A stretch of DNA of 64,000 bases from Vulgatibacter incomptus (GCF_001263175.1 NZ_CP012332.1:3349501-3413500), one strand, 5' to 3'. Numbered from the stretch's first letter, positions 52,532 through 61,380 are shown. Notes: generated by a model from the letters alone, not told the origin. Made by a program: numbers and translations.

Positions 52532-54013
52532 ATGGGTGAAGCCGTGACGAGCGCCGCGATCGGCGAGGCCGGACCTCTGGAGCGGATCCCTGCAGGCGTC
52601 CGGCGGATCCACCTCCTCGGCGTCGGCGGCACCGGCATGGGCGCGTTCGCCGCGCTCCTGAAGGCGGCGGGCTACGAGGTCACCGGCTCCGACGAAGCGC
52701 TCTACCCGCCCATGAGCGAGATGCTGCCGAAGTGGGGCATCGACGCCTTCCAGCCCTACGCCCCCGAGAACCTCGACCGCGCGCGCCCCGATCTCGTCGT
52801 GGTGGGCAACGTGATCCGCCGCGTCAACGTCGAGGCGGAGGCGATGCGCGAGCGCGGCCTGCCCCACGTCTCCTTCCCACAGGCCCTCGGCCAGCTCTTC
52901 CTCGAGGATCGCCACTCGATCGTCGTCGCCGGCACCCACGGCAAGACGACCACCACGTCGATGGCCGCGCACCTCCTCGCCGCGGCGGGCCGGGATCCTT
53001 CGGTGCTGGTCGGCGGCGTCGCCGGAAACTTTGGCGGGAACTTCCACCTGGGCACGGGCGCCGACTTCGTGGTGGAGGGCGACGAGTACGACACCGCCTA
53101 CTTCGACAAGGGGCCGAAGTTCTGGCACTACCGGCCGCGGACGGTGATCTTCACTTCATGTGAATTCGATCACGCCGACATCTACCGCGACGACGCGCAC
53201 TACGAGTCCTCCTTCGAGCGGCTGATGGAGCTGGTACCCGAGGACGGCCTCGTCCTCGCCTGCGCCTCGACCGGCGCGCCGGAGCGGATCGCGCGCGCAC
53301 GCTGCAAGGGCCGCGTGGAGACCTACTCCGCCATGCCCGGCGTCGAGGCCGACTGGATCGCCGACGAGCTCCGCAGCGGACCGGAGGGCACCCGCTTCAC
53401 CGTGCGCCGCCACGGGGAGAAGCTCTCCGAGGCGCTCCTCCCGCTGGGCGGCAGGCACAACGTGGAGAACGCGCTGGGCGCCATCGCCGCCTGCATGGAT
53501 CGCGGCGTCACGGCGGAGGCCCTCGCCGCCGGCCTCGCAGACTTCCTCGGCGTCCGTCGTCGGCAGGAGCTCCGCGGCGAGCCCAACGGCATCCGCGTGA
53601 TCGACGACTTCGCCCACCATCCGACGGCGGTGCGCGAGACCCTCGCGGCCGTGGCCGCCAAGAACCCCGGGCGGCGGCTCGTGGCCGTCTTCGAGCCCCG
53701 CTCCAACACCAGCCGCCGCTCGCTGCACCACGCAGCGTACGCCGCGAGCTTCGGTGAGGCCTCGCTCGCGATCCTCCAGGCGCCGCTCAAGCACGACAAG
53801 GTGCCCGAGGACGATCGCCTCGACGTCCAGAAGCTCTGCGCCGACATCACCGCCGCAGGCACGCCCGCACGAGCCTTCTCCACCCCCGACGAGATCCTCG
53901 CTTGCCTGCTCGAAGAGGCTCGCCCCGGCGACGTGATCCTCCTCATGTCGAACGGTGCCTTCGGCGGCCTCCCGGGCCGGCTGGTAGACGCGCTTTCGTC
54001 GCGCGCCAGCTGA
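52532..54013 (+). CDS. mpl: UDP-N-acetylmuramate:murein-tripeptide ligase Mpl
   Basis: 493 residues. It carries the Mur-ligase ATP loop VVAGTHGKTTTTSMAAHLLA, an N-terminal UDP-binding domain (HLLGVGGTGMGAFAALLKAA), VEGDEYDTAYFDKGPKFWHY, and FDHADIYRD. The last two are closer to Mpl than to MurC. Mpl joins recycled L-Ala-D-Glu-mesoDap tripeptide to UDP-MurNAc. It lies 87 bases after the serine hydrolase and probably ends this murein-recycling unit. The start was taken at the ATG at 52532, which follows GAGCGAGGGC. Confidence 0.93.
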   Translation: MGEAVTSAAIGEAGPLERIPAGVRRIHLLGVGGTGMGAFAALLKAAGYEVTGSDEALYPPMSEMLPKWGIDAFQPYAPENLDRARPDLVVVGNVIRRVNVEAEAMRERGLPHVSFPQALGQLFLEDRHSIVVAGTHGKTTTTSMAAHLLAAAGRDPSVLVGGVAGNFGGNFHLGTGADFVVEGDEYDTAYFDKGPKFWHYRPRTVIFTSCEFDHADIYRDDAHYESSFERLMELVPEDGLVLACASTGAPERIARARCKGRVETYSAMPGVEADWIADELRSGPEGTRFTVRRHGEKLSEALLPLGGRHNVENALGAIAACMDRGVTAEALAAGLADFLGVRRRQELRGEPNGIRVIDDFAHHPTAVRETLAAVAAKNPGRRLVAVFEPRSNTSRRSLHHAAYAASFGEASLAILQAPLKHDKVPEDDRLDVQKLCADITAAGTPARAFSTPDEILACLLEEARPGDVILLMSNGAFGGLPGRLVDALSSRAS

Positions 54014-54079
54014 TCCGCTCTCGAGGCTCGAACAGAGGCCTCCACGACCGCGCCCAGCCCGCTCGCGACTCCTCCCGGT

Positions 54080-54772
54080 TCAGTGGATCGTCCGACCTTC
54101 GCCTTCGGCGGCCGGCGCCTGCTCGGCGCCGACCTTCGTCGCCTCGGCCACCTTGCCCTCGAGCTGATCCCCGAGTTTGTCGAGCTGCTCCATCGCGCGC
54201 GCCCTGGCTGGCGCCATTGCTTGCCTCTCTCGCTCGGAGACGGGGAGCAGGAACGCTGCCGCCGCGCCAAGGGCGACCGCGCCCAAGAGGAGGCCCGCGA
54301 GCTGCTCCTCCGCCCGCTCCTGGAAGCGGGCCGAGAGCTCCTCGCCGGAAGGCATCTGAGCCCGCGCCCGGGTCATCCGCTCCCTCACCTGGCCGCGCCG
54401 CTGGGCCGCTCGCTCCTTCGCCCTGGTCAATCGCTGGGATGCGCGCTCCCGCGCCGCGGCGATGCGCTCCGACGCCGGTGCGCCCCCGAGCTGCGCCTCG
54501 TGCTCGGTGAGACCCTCCTCCTCCTTCCGGGCGCCCATCAGCCGGGCGGCCATCGCGCCGATCAACCCGCCCGCCGCAGCGCCCATCAGCCCGAGGGCCG
54601 TCGGGCTCTCCGAAGCGCGAAGCCTCATTCGATCCGCAGCATCCATCGCCATTCGCCTCGCCTCTCCGGAGACGTAGCCGGGGGTCGCTCTCCTCGAGAT
54701 CTCGTCCGCTATGTCGTTCAGGTTTCGCTGCGCGCGTGCGATCGCATCGAGTGCATCCTCTCGCTCGCCCAT
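54080..54772 (-). CDS. Membrane-anchored helical protein (DUF3618-like)
   Basis: 230 residues. It starts MGEREDALDAIARAQRNLND, a stretch typical of DUF3618-like small envelope proteins that tether to the membrane. There are two hydrophobic segments (ALGLMGAAAGGLIGAMAARL and LAGLLLGAVALGAAAAFLLP) among charged coiled-coil-like helices (RIAAARERASQRLTRAKERA). No enzymatic motif is seen. GGAGGAG precedes the ATG. It overlaps the upstream holin-like gene by 55 bases. It is third in a row of three similar small genes. Confidence 0.78.
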   Translation of the reverse strand: MGEREDALDAIARAQRNLNDIADEISRRATPGYVSGEARRMAMDAADRMRLRASESPTALGLMGAAAGGLIGAMAARLMGARKEEEGLTEHEAQLGGAPASERIAAARERASQRLTRAKERAAQRRGQVRERMTRARAQMPSGEELSARFQERAEEQLAGLLLGAVALGAAAAFLLPVSERERQAMAPARARAMEQLDKLGDQLEGKVAEATKVGAEQAPAAEGEGRTIH

Positions 54773-55563
54773 CTGCGCTCCTCCTCGATGACCCGCGCCG
54801 CGTCCTTGGGAACCGGCCGGACCTGCTTGAGCTTCACCACGCCGCCAAGTGCCGCGATTGCGCCGAGACAGAGGACGACGATCCCGATCAGGATGGCGGA
54901 GAGCCACAGCGGGATCACCAGAGCCAGGGCCACGATGCCTCCGGCGACCAGGGCGAGCACGCCCGCGAAGGCCAAGGCGGAACCCATGCCGACCGTCGCG
55001 CCTCCGGAAGCGGTGGACCTCACCTCGTCCCGGATCTCGGCCTTGGCGAGCCGCAGCTCCTCCCGAGCGAGCCGCTTCGAGTCCTCGAGGAAGAGCCTCA
55101 CGAGCTCCGGGGTCGACATCGCGTCGTAGCGCTTGCCGGCCGGGGCGCGCTCTCCCCCGGGCGGCGGCTCCCTCCGTCCCGGCTCGCCTCCAGGAGGCGC
55201 CCCCGGAACGCGGGTCCGGGCACGAATGCGCCGTGGGTGCACGACCCTTCCGGCCTCCACCCGCGGCGCCGCCCTGGGAGCTTCGCCGCCGCGCTCCAGC
55301 ACCTCGCTCTCGGCCTCGCCGTGCTTCCTGCGGGCTGCCGCCGCGCGGCGCCTCTCCTCATGCAGCTCGTCGAGGGCCGCGGTCGTCACCTCCCGGAGGT
55401 TTCCCTCCTCGAGGGTTACGCCCGCCCGCTCCGCCTCCTCGATCGTGTGGCGATCGGCGGCGCTCTTGTAGAAGCGCTCGTCGCGGGCGCCCTCGAGGTC
55501 GCGCCTGGCCGCCTTCTCCTCGAGCTCCCGCTTCTCACTCTCGGTGTATCCCTCGTGTTCCAT
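54718..55563 (-). CDS. Phage-holin-family/YqjE-like (DUF1469) membrane protein
   Basis: 281 residues. The N-terminal half is hydrophilic and Arg/Glu-rich. The C-terminal half is a DUF1469-type domain: LVRLFLEDSKRLAREELRLA, KAEIRDEVRSTASGGATVGM, then two membrane segments FAGVLALVAGGIVALALVIP and LSAILIGIVVLCLGAIAALG. In E. coli the related YqjE lies with YqjD in a membrane-stress operon. The long charged N-terminal extension is unusual. The 3' end overlaps the next gene by 55 bases. Confidence 0.82.
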   Translation of the reverse strand: MEHEGYTESEKRELEEKAARRDLEGARDERFYKSAADRHTIEEAERAGVTLEEGNLREVTTAALDELHEERRRAAAARRKHGEAESEVLERGGEAPRAAPRVEAGRVVHPRRIRARTRVPGAPPGGEPGRREPPPGGERAPAGKRYDAMSTPELVRLFLEDSKRLAREELRLAKAEIRDEVRSTASGGATVGMGSALAFAGVLALVAGGIVALALVIPLWLSAILIGIVVLCLGAIAALGGVVKLKQVRPVPKDAARVIEEERRWASERMHSMRSHARSET

Positions 55564-55569
55564 GGCTCG

Positions 55570-56079
55570 TCAGCTCCGCAGGAGTCTCACTCCGAGGAAC
55601 CCCAGCGCAAACGCACCGCCGAGGATCACGCCTGGATGCGCCTTCACGCTCTCGCTCAAGTCTTCGATGACCTCGGACGCGGAGCGCTTGCGCAGGATCC
55701 CGGCGGCGTTCCGGATCCCCTCCGCTGCGCCCGAGGCGATCCGCTGCTGGGACTCGTGGCCCCGTTTCCCGAGCACATCGGAGAAGTCGTCGAGGGAGGA
55801 AGCGAACTCCTCGAGGCCGGTGACGAACTCCCCCTTCCTCGCCTCCGCCACCGTCGCGATTCGCTTGCGAACGGGCCGGTGCGCCTCCTCCGCCTGCTCT
55901 CCCTCCTCGGTCCCCTTCGTCTCCCTGGCTTCCTCCGTTTCCTCCGCTTCGGATTCATAGGAGGCAGAGACGCGCTCTCCTTCCGAGAAGGACTCGGTCC
56001 GCATGTCGGATCGCTCGTATTCCTCGAGCCTCTCCAGCGGACCCCTGGGGCGGGATCCCTCGTTGCTCTTCTCGTCCAC
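55570..56079 (-). CDS. Membrane-anchored YqjD/ElaB-like protein (DUF883-like)
   Basis: 169 residues from the GTG at 56079, chosen because GAGGAGGAGG lies just before it. The N-terminal half is very acidic (EEARETKGTEEGEQAEEAHR). The second half has helices and ends with HPGVILGGAFALGFLGVRLL, the C-terminal membrane tail typical of YqjD/ElaB. Those proteins bind ribosomes to the membrane in stationary phase in E. coli; a similar role here is inference. It is first of three co-oriented envelope genes. Confidence 0.78.
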   Translation of the reverse strand: MDEKSNEGSRPRGPLERLEEYERSDMRTESFSEGERVSASYESEAEETEEARETKGTEEGEQAEEAHRPVRKRIATVAEARKGEFVTGLEEFASSLDDFSDVLGKRGHESQQRIASGAAEGIRNAAGILRKRSASEVIEDLSESVKAHPGVILGGAFALGFLGVRLLRS

Positions 56080-56223
56080 CTCGCACCTCCTCCTCGGGCC
56101 GGCGCTCCGCCGCGGGGCGTCCTTCACCCCAACGTAGGCAGCACCATGCGGGTAGTGAATGAACGTGGGCGGAGACGGTCGCCCTGCGGGCAGGCAACCG
56201 ACGTGAGACGAGTGTGCGCGCCT

Positions 56224-57042
56224 CTACTCGAGAGGCTGACAGTGCGGGCAGAAGACGCTCGAGCGCCCTCCCAGCACGATCTGCTGGAGCTCGTTGCCAC
56301 AGCGGGGGCAGGCCTCTCCCGCCCGCTGGTAGACCAGGAAGGGGTTCTCGCTCCCCGGCTCCTCGACGTATTTGATCTCGTCGCCACCCGTCCATTCGAG
56401 CGTGTGCTCGATCGCTTCGTCGATCGCGCGGACGAGGTCTTTCACCTCCGCGAGCGAGAGCGTCTTCGCCACGCGCGCCGGGTGGATCTGGGCGCGGAAG
56501 AGCGCCTCGGTCGCCTGCACGTTGCCGAGCCCGGCGATCACGGCCTGATCCATGATCGCGACCTTCACCGTGCGTGCGGTCCTCTGCAGCTTCTCGTGGA
56601 GCCGCTCCGGATCGAGGCCGTCCAGGAGCGGATCGGGGCCGAGCTTGCGGATCACCGGGAGCTTCAGGAGCTCGCTCGCCCGATGGATGGCGATCCGTCC
56701 AAAGAGGCGTTGGTCGTCGTAGACGACGAGGTCGTCTCCCTCGAGCGAGAGCGTCGCCCGCGCGTGGTCCGGAGGCGGATCGTCGGGGGAGCGCCGCAGC
56801 CACTTACCGGTCATGCCCAGGTGGCTGAGCATGCCCACGTCGTCGTCGAAGGAGAGGAGCAGGTACTTGCCCCTCCGATCGATCCCCTGGAGCGTGCGCC
56901 CGCTCAGCTCCTTCTCGAAGGCGTCACGGCTCGAGCCCCGGAAGATCCGGGTGTCCGGCGCGGAGGCGCGCTCGATGGTGCGGCCCTCCATCCAGCGGCG
57001 AAGACACCGGGCGGCGAACTCGACTTCCGGCAGCTCGGGCAT
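56224..57042 (-). CDS. mutM: Formamidopyrimidine-DNA glycosylase (Fpg)
   Basis: 272 residues. It starts with the catalytic N-terminal MPELPEVE (Pro1 nucleophile, Glu2). It has LSHLGMTGKWLRR, GNVQATEALFRAQIHPARVA and a C-terminal zinc finger CPRCGNELQ ... CPHCQ. It removes oxidised purines such as 8-oxoguanine from DNA. Four Cys in the finger are intact. The 5' leader holds a 17-base near-perfect hairpin (57082-57118) and a 30-base element also found upstream of the ALDH fusion gene. Confidence 0.96.
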   Translation of the reverse strand: MPELPEVEFAARCLRRWMEGRTIERASAPDTRIFRGSSRDAFEKELSGRTLQGIDRRGKYLLLSFDDDVGMLSHLGMTGKWLRRSPDDPPPDHARATLSLEGDDLVVYDDQRLFGRIAIHRASELLKLPVIRKLGPDPLLDGLDPERLHEKLQRTARTVKVAIMDQAVIAGLGNVQATEALFRAQIHPARVAKTLSLAEVKDLVRAIDEAIEHTLEWTGGDEIKYVEEPGSENPFLVYQRAGEACPRCGNELQQIVLGGRSSVFCPHCQPLE

Positions 57043-57081
57043 CGTCCCCTCGCAGTCCCGACAATCCGGGCCGGAGCGTGT

Positions 57082-57118
57082 GAAGAACTCGGTCCCGCCA
57101 CGCGGGCCCGGGTTCTTC
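57082..57118. repeat. Strong hairpin ahead of mutM
   Basis: Arms of 17 bases (GAAGAACTCGGTCCCGC and its near complement) with a three-base loop; 15 of 17 pair perfectly, one more is G-T. It has no T run, so it is not a standard terminator for either strand. It is a candidate RNA-structure or REP-like element 40 bases before the mutM start. Confidence 0.65.
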
Positions 57119-57130
57119 AGCTCGCGCTTC

Positions 57131-57160
57131 GCGCGAGAGCGCTCCTTTTCGTTTGCTCCG
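57131..57160 (-). repeat. 30-base element, copy 1 (upstream of mutM)
   Basis: Matches 61471-61500 at 28 of 30 positions. On the minus strand its core is AAAAGGAGCGCTCTCGCGC. It begins 89 bases before the mutM start, almost the same distance as copy 2 from its gene. Confidence 0.6.
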
Positions 57161-57176
57161 CCTTCGGCTCCGCGAG

Positions 57177-57199
57177 AGTTCGTGAGTTCCTCACGAACT
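57177..57199 (-). terminator. Hairpin directly after the HIT gene
   Basis: Perfect ten-base stem AGTTCGTGAG / CTCACGAACT with a three-base loop, two bases past the HIT stop. No T run follows, so termination activity is uncertain. Confidence 0.5.
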
Positions 57200-57200
57200 G

Positions 57201-57623
57201 TCAGTCCGAGACCTGCTTGTAGCCGAGGCTTCGCAGCGTCGACCGCAAGCGCTCGGCGGCGGCGTCGAGATCGGCGGGGTTCGGGTTCCGGTCCTGGTTG
57301 GCGAAGTTCATGTCCTGGAGGGTGCGGATCGGCACCAGGTGCAGGTGCACGTGGGGCACCTCCAGGCCGGCGATCATCATCCCGACCTTCACCGGCTGGA
57401 AGGCCTGCTGGATCCCCTTCCCGACCGCCTGGGCCACCTCGGTGAGGTGCGTGGCCAGGTCCTGCGGCAGGTCGATCCAGTGATCGATCTCGTCGCGGGG
57501 CACCACCAGCGTGTGGCCTGGAGCGAGCGGCGCGATGGTGAGGAAGGCCACGCAGCGATCGTCCTTCCAGACGAACCGGCCAGGGAGCTCGCCGCGGATG
57601 ATGCGGGTGAAGAGGGACGCCAT
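57201..57623 (-). CDS. HIT-family nucleotide hydrolase
   Basis: 140 residues. The histidine triad is VPHVHLHLVPIRT. The N-terminus is MASLFTRIIRGELPGRFVWK and FLTIAPLAPGHTLVVPRDEI. HIT proteins hydrolyse adenosine or dinucleoside phosphates such as AMP-lysine or Ap4A; the exact substrate is unknown. A hairpin lies directly after the stop. The M20 peptidase gene lies 90 bases upstream on the same strand. Confidence 0.94.
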   Translation of the reverse strand: MASLFTRIIRGELPGRFVWKDDRCVAFLTIAPLAPGHTLVVPRDEIDHWIDLPQDLATHLTEVAQAVGKGIQQAFQPVKVGMMIAGLEVPHVHLHLVPIRTLQDMNFANQDRNPNPADLDAAAERLRSTLRSLGYKQVSD

Positions 57624-57712
57624 CTCGTGGACCTCGTCGGTAGACGCCCGGCGGACGGCCGGGCGAATTTTCGAGCGATGGTAGAGCGGCGGCGCCGATG
57701 CCGGAAGCCAAA

Positions 57713-59059
57713 TCACGCCGTGCAGAAGCGGGTCACCGCGTCGTGCAGGAGGCGCATGCCGAAGCCGAATCCGTCCACCGGGATCCGCTCGTTTTTGTCG
57801 TGGAAGAGCTCCGCAAAAGGGAGCCCCGGCGGGAGGCCCACGGGAGCGAAGCCGTACCACTTGGTCCCGAGGCGGGAGAACGCGAGGGCGTCGGTGAAGC
57901 CGGGGACCATGTAGGGCACGGGGATTCCCGCGGGATCCGCACGCCGGATCGCCGCGGCGAGGGCTTCGAATAGCGGCGTCCGAGGCGAGACCTCCAGCGC
58001 GTCGAGGACGCGGACGACCTCGAGCTCCACGTCCTCGCCCACCACCGCACGAAGCTCGTCCAGGAGCCTGGCTCCCGCAGCACCCGGGAGCGTGCGCCCA
58101 TCGAGGCCCGCCTCCGCCCTGTCGGGGATCACGTTCAGCTTGTCCCCTGCACGGAGCATGGTCGGCGCCACCGTGTTCGAGAGCACCGCCCGCAGGGATC
58201 TCGCCAGCGCCCTGTCGGGCAACGCGCGGAGGATCCATGGAGCGAGGCGGGGATTGAGCAGCGCCCGGAGCGCGAGCCCCTTGGGCGGGCCGACGGCCTG
58301 CGCCGCGGTCTCCAGGAAGCCGCGGGTCGCGTCGGTGGCATGGATCCGGAGCGGCCGCCTCTCGAGGCGGGCGATGGCGGCGGAGAGCTTCCCGACCGCG
58401 CTCTTCTCGCGAGGCATCGAGCCGTGGCCGCCCTCGCCCCTGGCGGTCGCCTTGATCCAGAGCACGCCCTTTTGCGCCACCTGGATCGGGTAGAAGCGGC
58501 GGCCCTCCAGGTGGAGGGTGAAACCGCCGATCTCACCCAGCGCATACTCTGATCTCACAAGCTCCGGGTGGTGATCCACGAGCCAGGCCGAGCCCAGGTC
58601 GCAGCCCGCCTCCTCGTCCGCCACCAGCGCGAGGATCACGTCCCGCTTCAGCTTCGCGCCGGTGCGAGCGAGGGAGCGGAGCAGGGTCACGCACATGGCC
58701 GCGTGGTGCTTCATGTCGATGGCGCCGCGGCCCCACACGAAGCCGTCGCGGATCTCGCCGGCGAAGGGCGGGTGCGTCCAGCCTTCACCGGCGGGGACCA
58801 CGTCGAGGTGGGCGGTGAGCAGGAGCGGCGGGGCCTCGCCCGAGCCCTTCCAGCGGCAGACGAGGTTGGTGCGATCCCTCGCGCCCTCGAGGAGCACGGG
58901 CTCGAGCCCATCCTTCCGCAGCAGCTCGGCGCACGCTTCGGCGGCGGGACGCTCGTTCCCCGGCGGGTTCGTGGTGTCGATCCGAAGGAGCGTGACGAGG
59001 AGGCGCAGCGCCTCGTCCACCCACTCTTCGGCGAGGTCCCCGTAGGTCGTCTCGTGCAC
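57713..59059 (-). CDS. M20-family metallopeptidase (ArgE/DapE/ACY1-like)
   Basis: 448 residues from the GTG at 59059, preferred because GGGAGGGGG lies ahead and homologous sequence starts soon after (LVTLLRIDTTNPPGNERPAA). Metal and catalytic motifs: LLLTAHLDVVPAGEGW, GRGAIDMKHHAAMC, ALVADEEAGCDLGS and a late ELFHDKNERI. It hydrolyses N-acyl amino acids or short peptides; the substrate is unknown. The dimerisation domain carries EGGHGSMP. It is followed 90 bases later by the HIT gene. Confidence 0.93.
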   Translation of the reverse strand: MHETTYGDLAEEWVDEALRLLVTLLRIDTTNPPGNERPAAEACAELLRKDGLEPVLLEGARDRTNLVCRWKGSGEAPPLLLTAHLDVVPAGEGWTHPPFAGEIRDGFVWGRGAIDMKHHAAMCVTLLRSLARTGAKLKRDVILALVADEEAGCDLGSAWLVDHHPELVRSEYALGEIGGFTLHLEGRRFYPIQVAQKGVLWIKATARGEGGHGSMPREKSAVGKLSAAIARLERRPLRIHATDATRGFLETAAQAVGPPKGLALRALLNPRLAPWILRALPDRALARSLRAVLSNTVAPTMLRAGDKLNVIPDRAEAGLDGRTLPGAAGARLLDELRAVVGEDVELEVVRVLDALEVSPRTPLFEALAAAIRRADPAGIPVPYMVPGFTDALAFSRLGTKWYGFAPVGLPPGLPFAELFHDKNERIPVDGFGFGMRLLHDAVTRFCTA

Positions 59060-59085
59060 CGCTTCCCCCTCCCGCGCCTGCGGTC

Positions 59086-61380
59086 CTACTGCGGCGCGCC
59101 GCGCTTCCCTTCCGACTGCGGGGCAGACGCTCCGGACCTCACGACCTTGCCGCGGGCGAGGAAGCCCGCGACGACCTCGCCCAGCGCCGCGAGGCGGCCG
59201 CCGGCACCCGACCTCAGCTGCGTGAGGCCGCGCGCGAGGCGGAGCACCGAGGCGTCGTACGGGTACCACCACAGCTCCCGCTTGGCGCGGCTGCGGTCGA
59301 CCAGGACGAACCTGGGCCGGGTGAGCTCGTCGAGCATGTGCGGGCTGTTGGTCACGCCGAAGCCGCTGCCCCGCACGCCTCCCCAGGGCGCCTGCGCGAG
59401 GCCGCCCGTGAAGGCGTGGTTGTTCACGGTGATCACCCCGGCGTGGATCCGCCTGCCGAGGCGCTCGGCGCGATCCGTGTCCTTGGACCAGACGCTCACG
59501 GTGAGACCGTAGGCAGAGGCGTTCGCTCGCTTTACCGCGTCCTCCTCGTCCCTCACCCGGACCACGGGGAGCACGGGACCGAAGGTCTCCTGCGCCACGA
59601 GCGCGAGGTCGTCGGGAGGCCCGAGCACTAGAGTCGGAGCCAGGTGGAGTCCCTTCTCGCCGCTCTCGCCTCCCGCGACGGAGACGCTCCGACGGCGGGC
59701 CTCGTCGAGCTGCGCGTCGACGATCGCCTTCTGGGCGGGCGTGGTGAGGGGGCCGATCTCCACGCTTCCCTCGGGGCCCGGCCCCACGCGGAGCGCCGCG
59801 ACCTTCTCGCGAAGGAGCACCTCGAAGCGATCGGCCACCGACTCCACGACATAGCAGCGCTCGATCGCCGCACAGTTCTGTCCCGCGTTCGCGAACGCGC
59901 CCCAGACCACGCCGTTGGCGGTCCTCTCGAGGTCCGCGTCCGCGAGGACGATCGCCGCGTCCTTACCCCCGAGCTCCAGGGTCACGGAGGTGAGCTTCTC
60001 GGCGCAGGCCCGCGCCACCGCGCGACCCGTGCGAGGCGAGCCGATGAACACCAGGTGGTCCACGCCAGCGCCCACGAGGGCGCTCCCCTGCTCGCCGCCG
60101 CCCTGGACCAGGGCGAAGAGGCCGGGGGGCAGGATCCCGTCGAAGATCCTCGCCAGGAACGCGCCGCTGCGGGCTGCGTGCTCCGACGGCTTGAGGATCA
60201 CCGCGTTCCCCGCGAGGAGCGCGGGCACCACCGTGCGGAGCGGGAGCATCAGCGGGAAGTTCCACGGGCTGATCGCCGCCACCACGCCGCGGGGCAGGTG
60301 CTCGACCACGCCGCTCTTTCCGGGGAAGAGCACCGGGTTCACCGGCACGCCATCCGCCTGGAGGAGCAGCGGTCCCTTCGAACACCAGTAGTCAAACAGA
60401 TCGGCACACGGGACGATCTCGGAGAGGTAGCTCTCCGCGCGGGGCCTGCCGTTCTCCTCCTCGAGGATCGCGGCGGCCTCCTCGGCCCTCTCGAGGAGAC
60501 GCTTGCCCGCCTTGCGGAGCAGCGCCGCCCGCTCCTTCACGGGCCGCAGCGCCCACTCGTGCTGGGCATCTCTCGCCCGGGAGACGATCCCCGCGAGCTC
60601 GCCCGCTGGAGTGATCGCGAGGGGCTCGAGGGGCGCGCCGTCGATCGGCCGCACCCCGCGGATGAAGCCGCCCTCGATCACCGGGGTCGACGCGGCCCCG
60701 GGCTCCGAGCCCACGCTCCGCCACTCGACCTTGGAGGGATCCGGCTGCACGCAGGAGGCGAGCTTGGCGCGCTTTCCCTTCACGAGGATCCACGCCAGGC
60801 AACCGAGGCCCACGATCGCCTGGATCGGGCCTACGACGTTCAGCGCGGTCTGGAACGGCGCCACATCCTTCACCGGAGGTGCGAGGCCCGCGTGATAGGT
60901 CTCGTAGGTCCCTACGTGGAAGTACTGGTCCCAGGTGACGAGCCAGATCAGGATCCAGGCGCCCAGGCCGAGGACGACGTTGGCGATCGCCCAGCCCATC
61001 TTCCCCGTGCGGACGAGGTGGAGGGAGACGGCGGCGCCGGCAGCTCCAGCAGCGACTACCGAAACGAAGAAGACCGGCGAAACCCAGACCAGTGAGAGCT
61101 GCGACTCGGGCAGGAGGTAGGCGTACATCCACGCCGGCCAGCTGAAGAGGAAGTACTGCACGGAGATCGCGAAGACGACGACGAAGAGCATCGCCACGCG
61201 AAAGGCCGCACGGCCCCGCCCCGCGCGCACCAGCTTCGTCCCGAGGAGGACGAAGAGCGCGGCGAGGCCATATGCGGTGGGTGGGTCGAGCGGGACGGTC
61301 GGCGCAGCTCCTGGGGCGGTGGGCAAGGTGGCGGCCGGCCGCCTCGGGGGAGCCGAGCCCCCGAAGCTTGATCCGAGCAC
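59086..61380 (-). CDS. Aldehyde dehydrogenase fused to an N-terminal membrane domain
   Basis: About 764 residues if translation starts at the GTG at 61380 (start uncertain; no clear ribosome site). Residues about 25-215 hold five membrane segments, e.g. TAYGLAALFVLLGTKLV, VVFAISVQYFLFSWPAWMYA, FFVSVVAAGAAGAAVSLHLV and VVLGLGAWILIWLVTWDQYF. The rest is a full ALDH: SPWNFPLMLPLR, VTLELGGKDAAIVL (general-base Glu), NAGQNCAAIERCYV (nucleophile Cys) and QETFGPVLPVVRV. The active site is complete. ALDHs normally lack such a domain, so the enzyme is presumably tethered to the inner membrane. The 3' end lies 27 bases before the M20 start. Confidence 0.85.
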   Translation of the reverse strand: MLGSSFGGSAPPRRPAATLPTAPGAAPTVPLDPPTAYGLAALFVLLGTKLVRAGRGRAAFRVAMLFVVVFAISVQYFLFSWPAWMYAYLLPESQLSLVWVSPVFFVSVVAAGAAGAAVSLHLVRTGKMGWAIANVVLGLGAWILIWLVTWDQYFHVGTYETYHAGLAPPVKDVAPFQTALNVVGPIQAIVGLGCLAWILVKGKRAKLASCVQPDPSKVEWRSVGSEPGAASTPVIEGGFIRGVRPIDGAPLEPLAITPAGELAGIVSRARDAQHEWALRPVKERAALLRKAGKRLLERAEEAAAILEEENGRPRAESYLSEIVPCADLFDYWCSKGPLLLQADGVPVNPVLFPGKSGVVEHLPRGVVAAISPWNFPLMLPLRTVVPALLAGNAVILKPSEHAARSGAFLARIFDGILPPGLFALVQGGGEQGSALVGAGVDHLVFIGSPRTGRAVARACAEKLTSVTLELGGKDAAIVLADADLERTANGVVWGAFANAGQNCAAIERCYVVESVADRFEVLLREKVAALRVGPGPEGSVEIGPLTTPAQKAIVDAQLDEARRRSVSVAGGESGEKGLHLAPTLVLGPPDDLALVAQETFGPVLPVVRVRDEEDAVKRANASAYGLTVSVWSKDTDRAERLGRRIHAGVITVNNHAFTGGLAQAPWGGVRGSGFGVTNSPHMLDELTRPRFVLVDRSRAKRELWWYPYDASVLRLARGLTQLRSGAGGRLAALGEVVAGFLARGKVVRSGASAPQSEGKRGAPQ

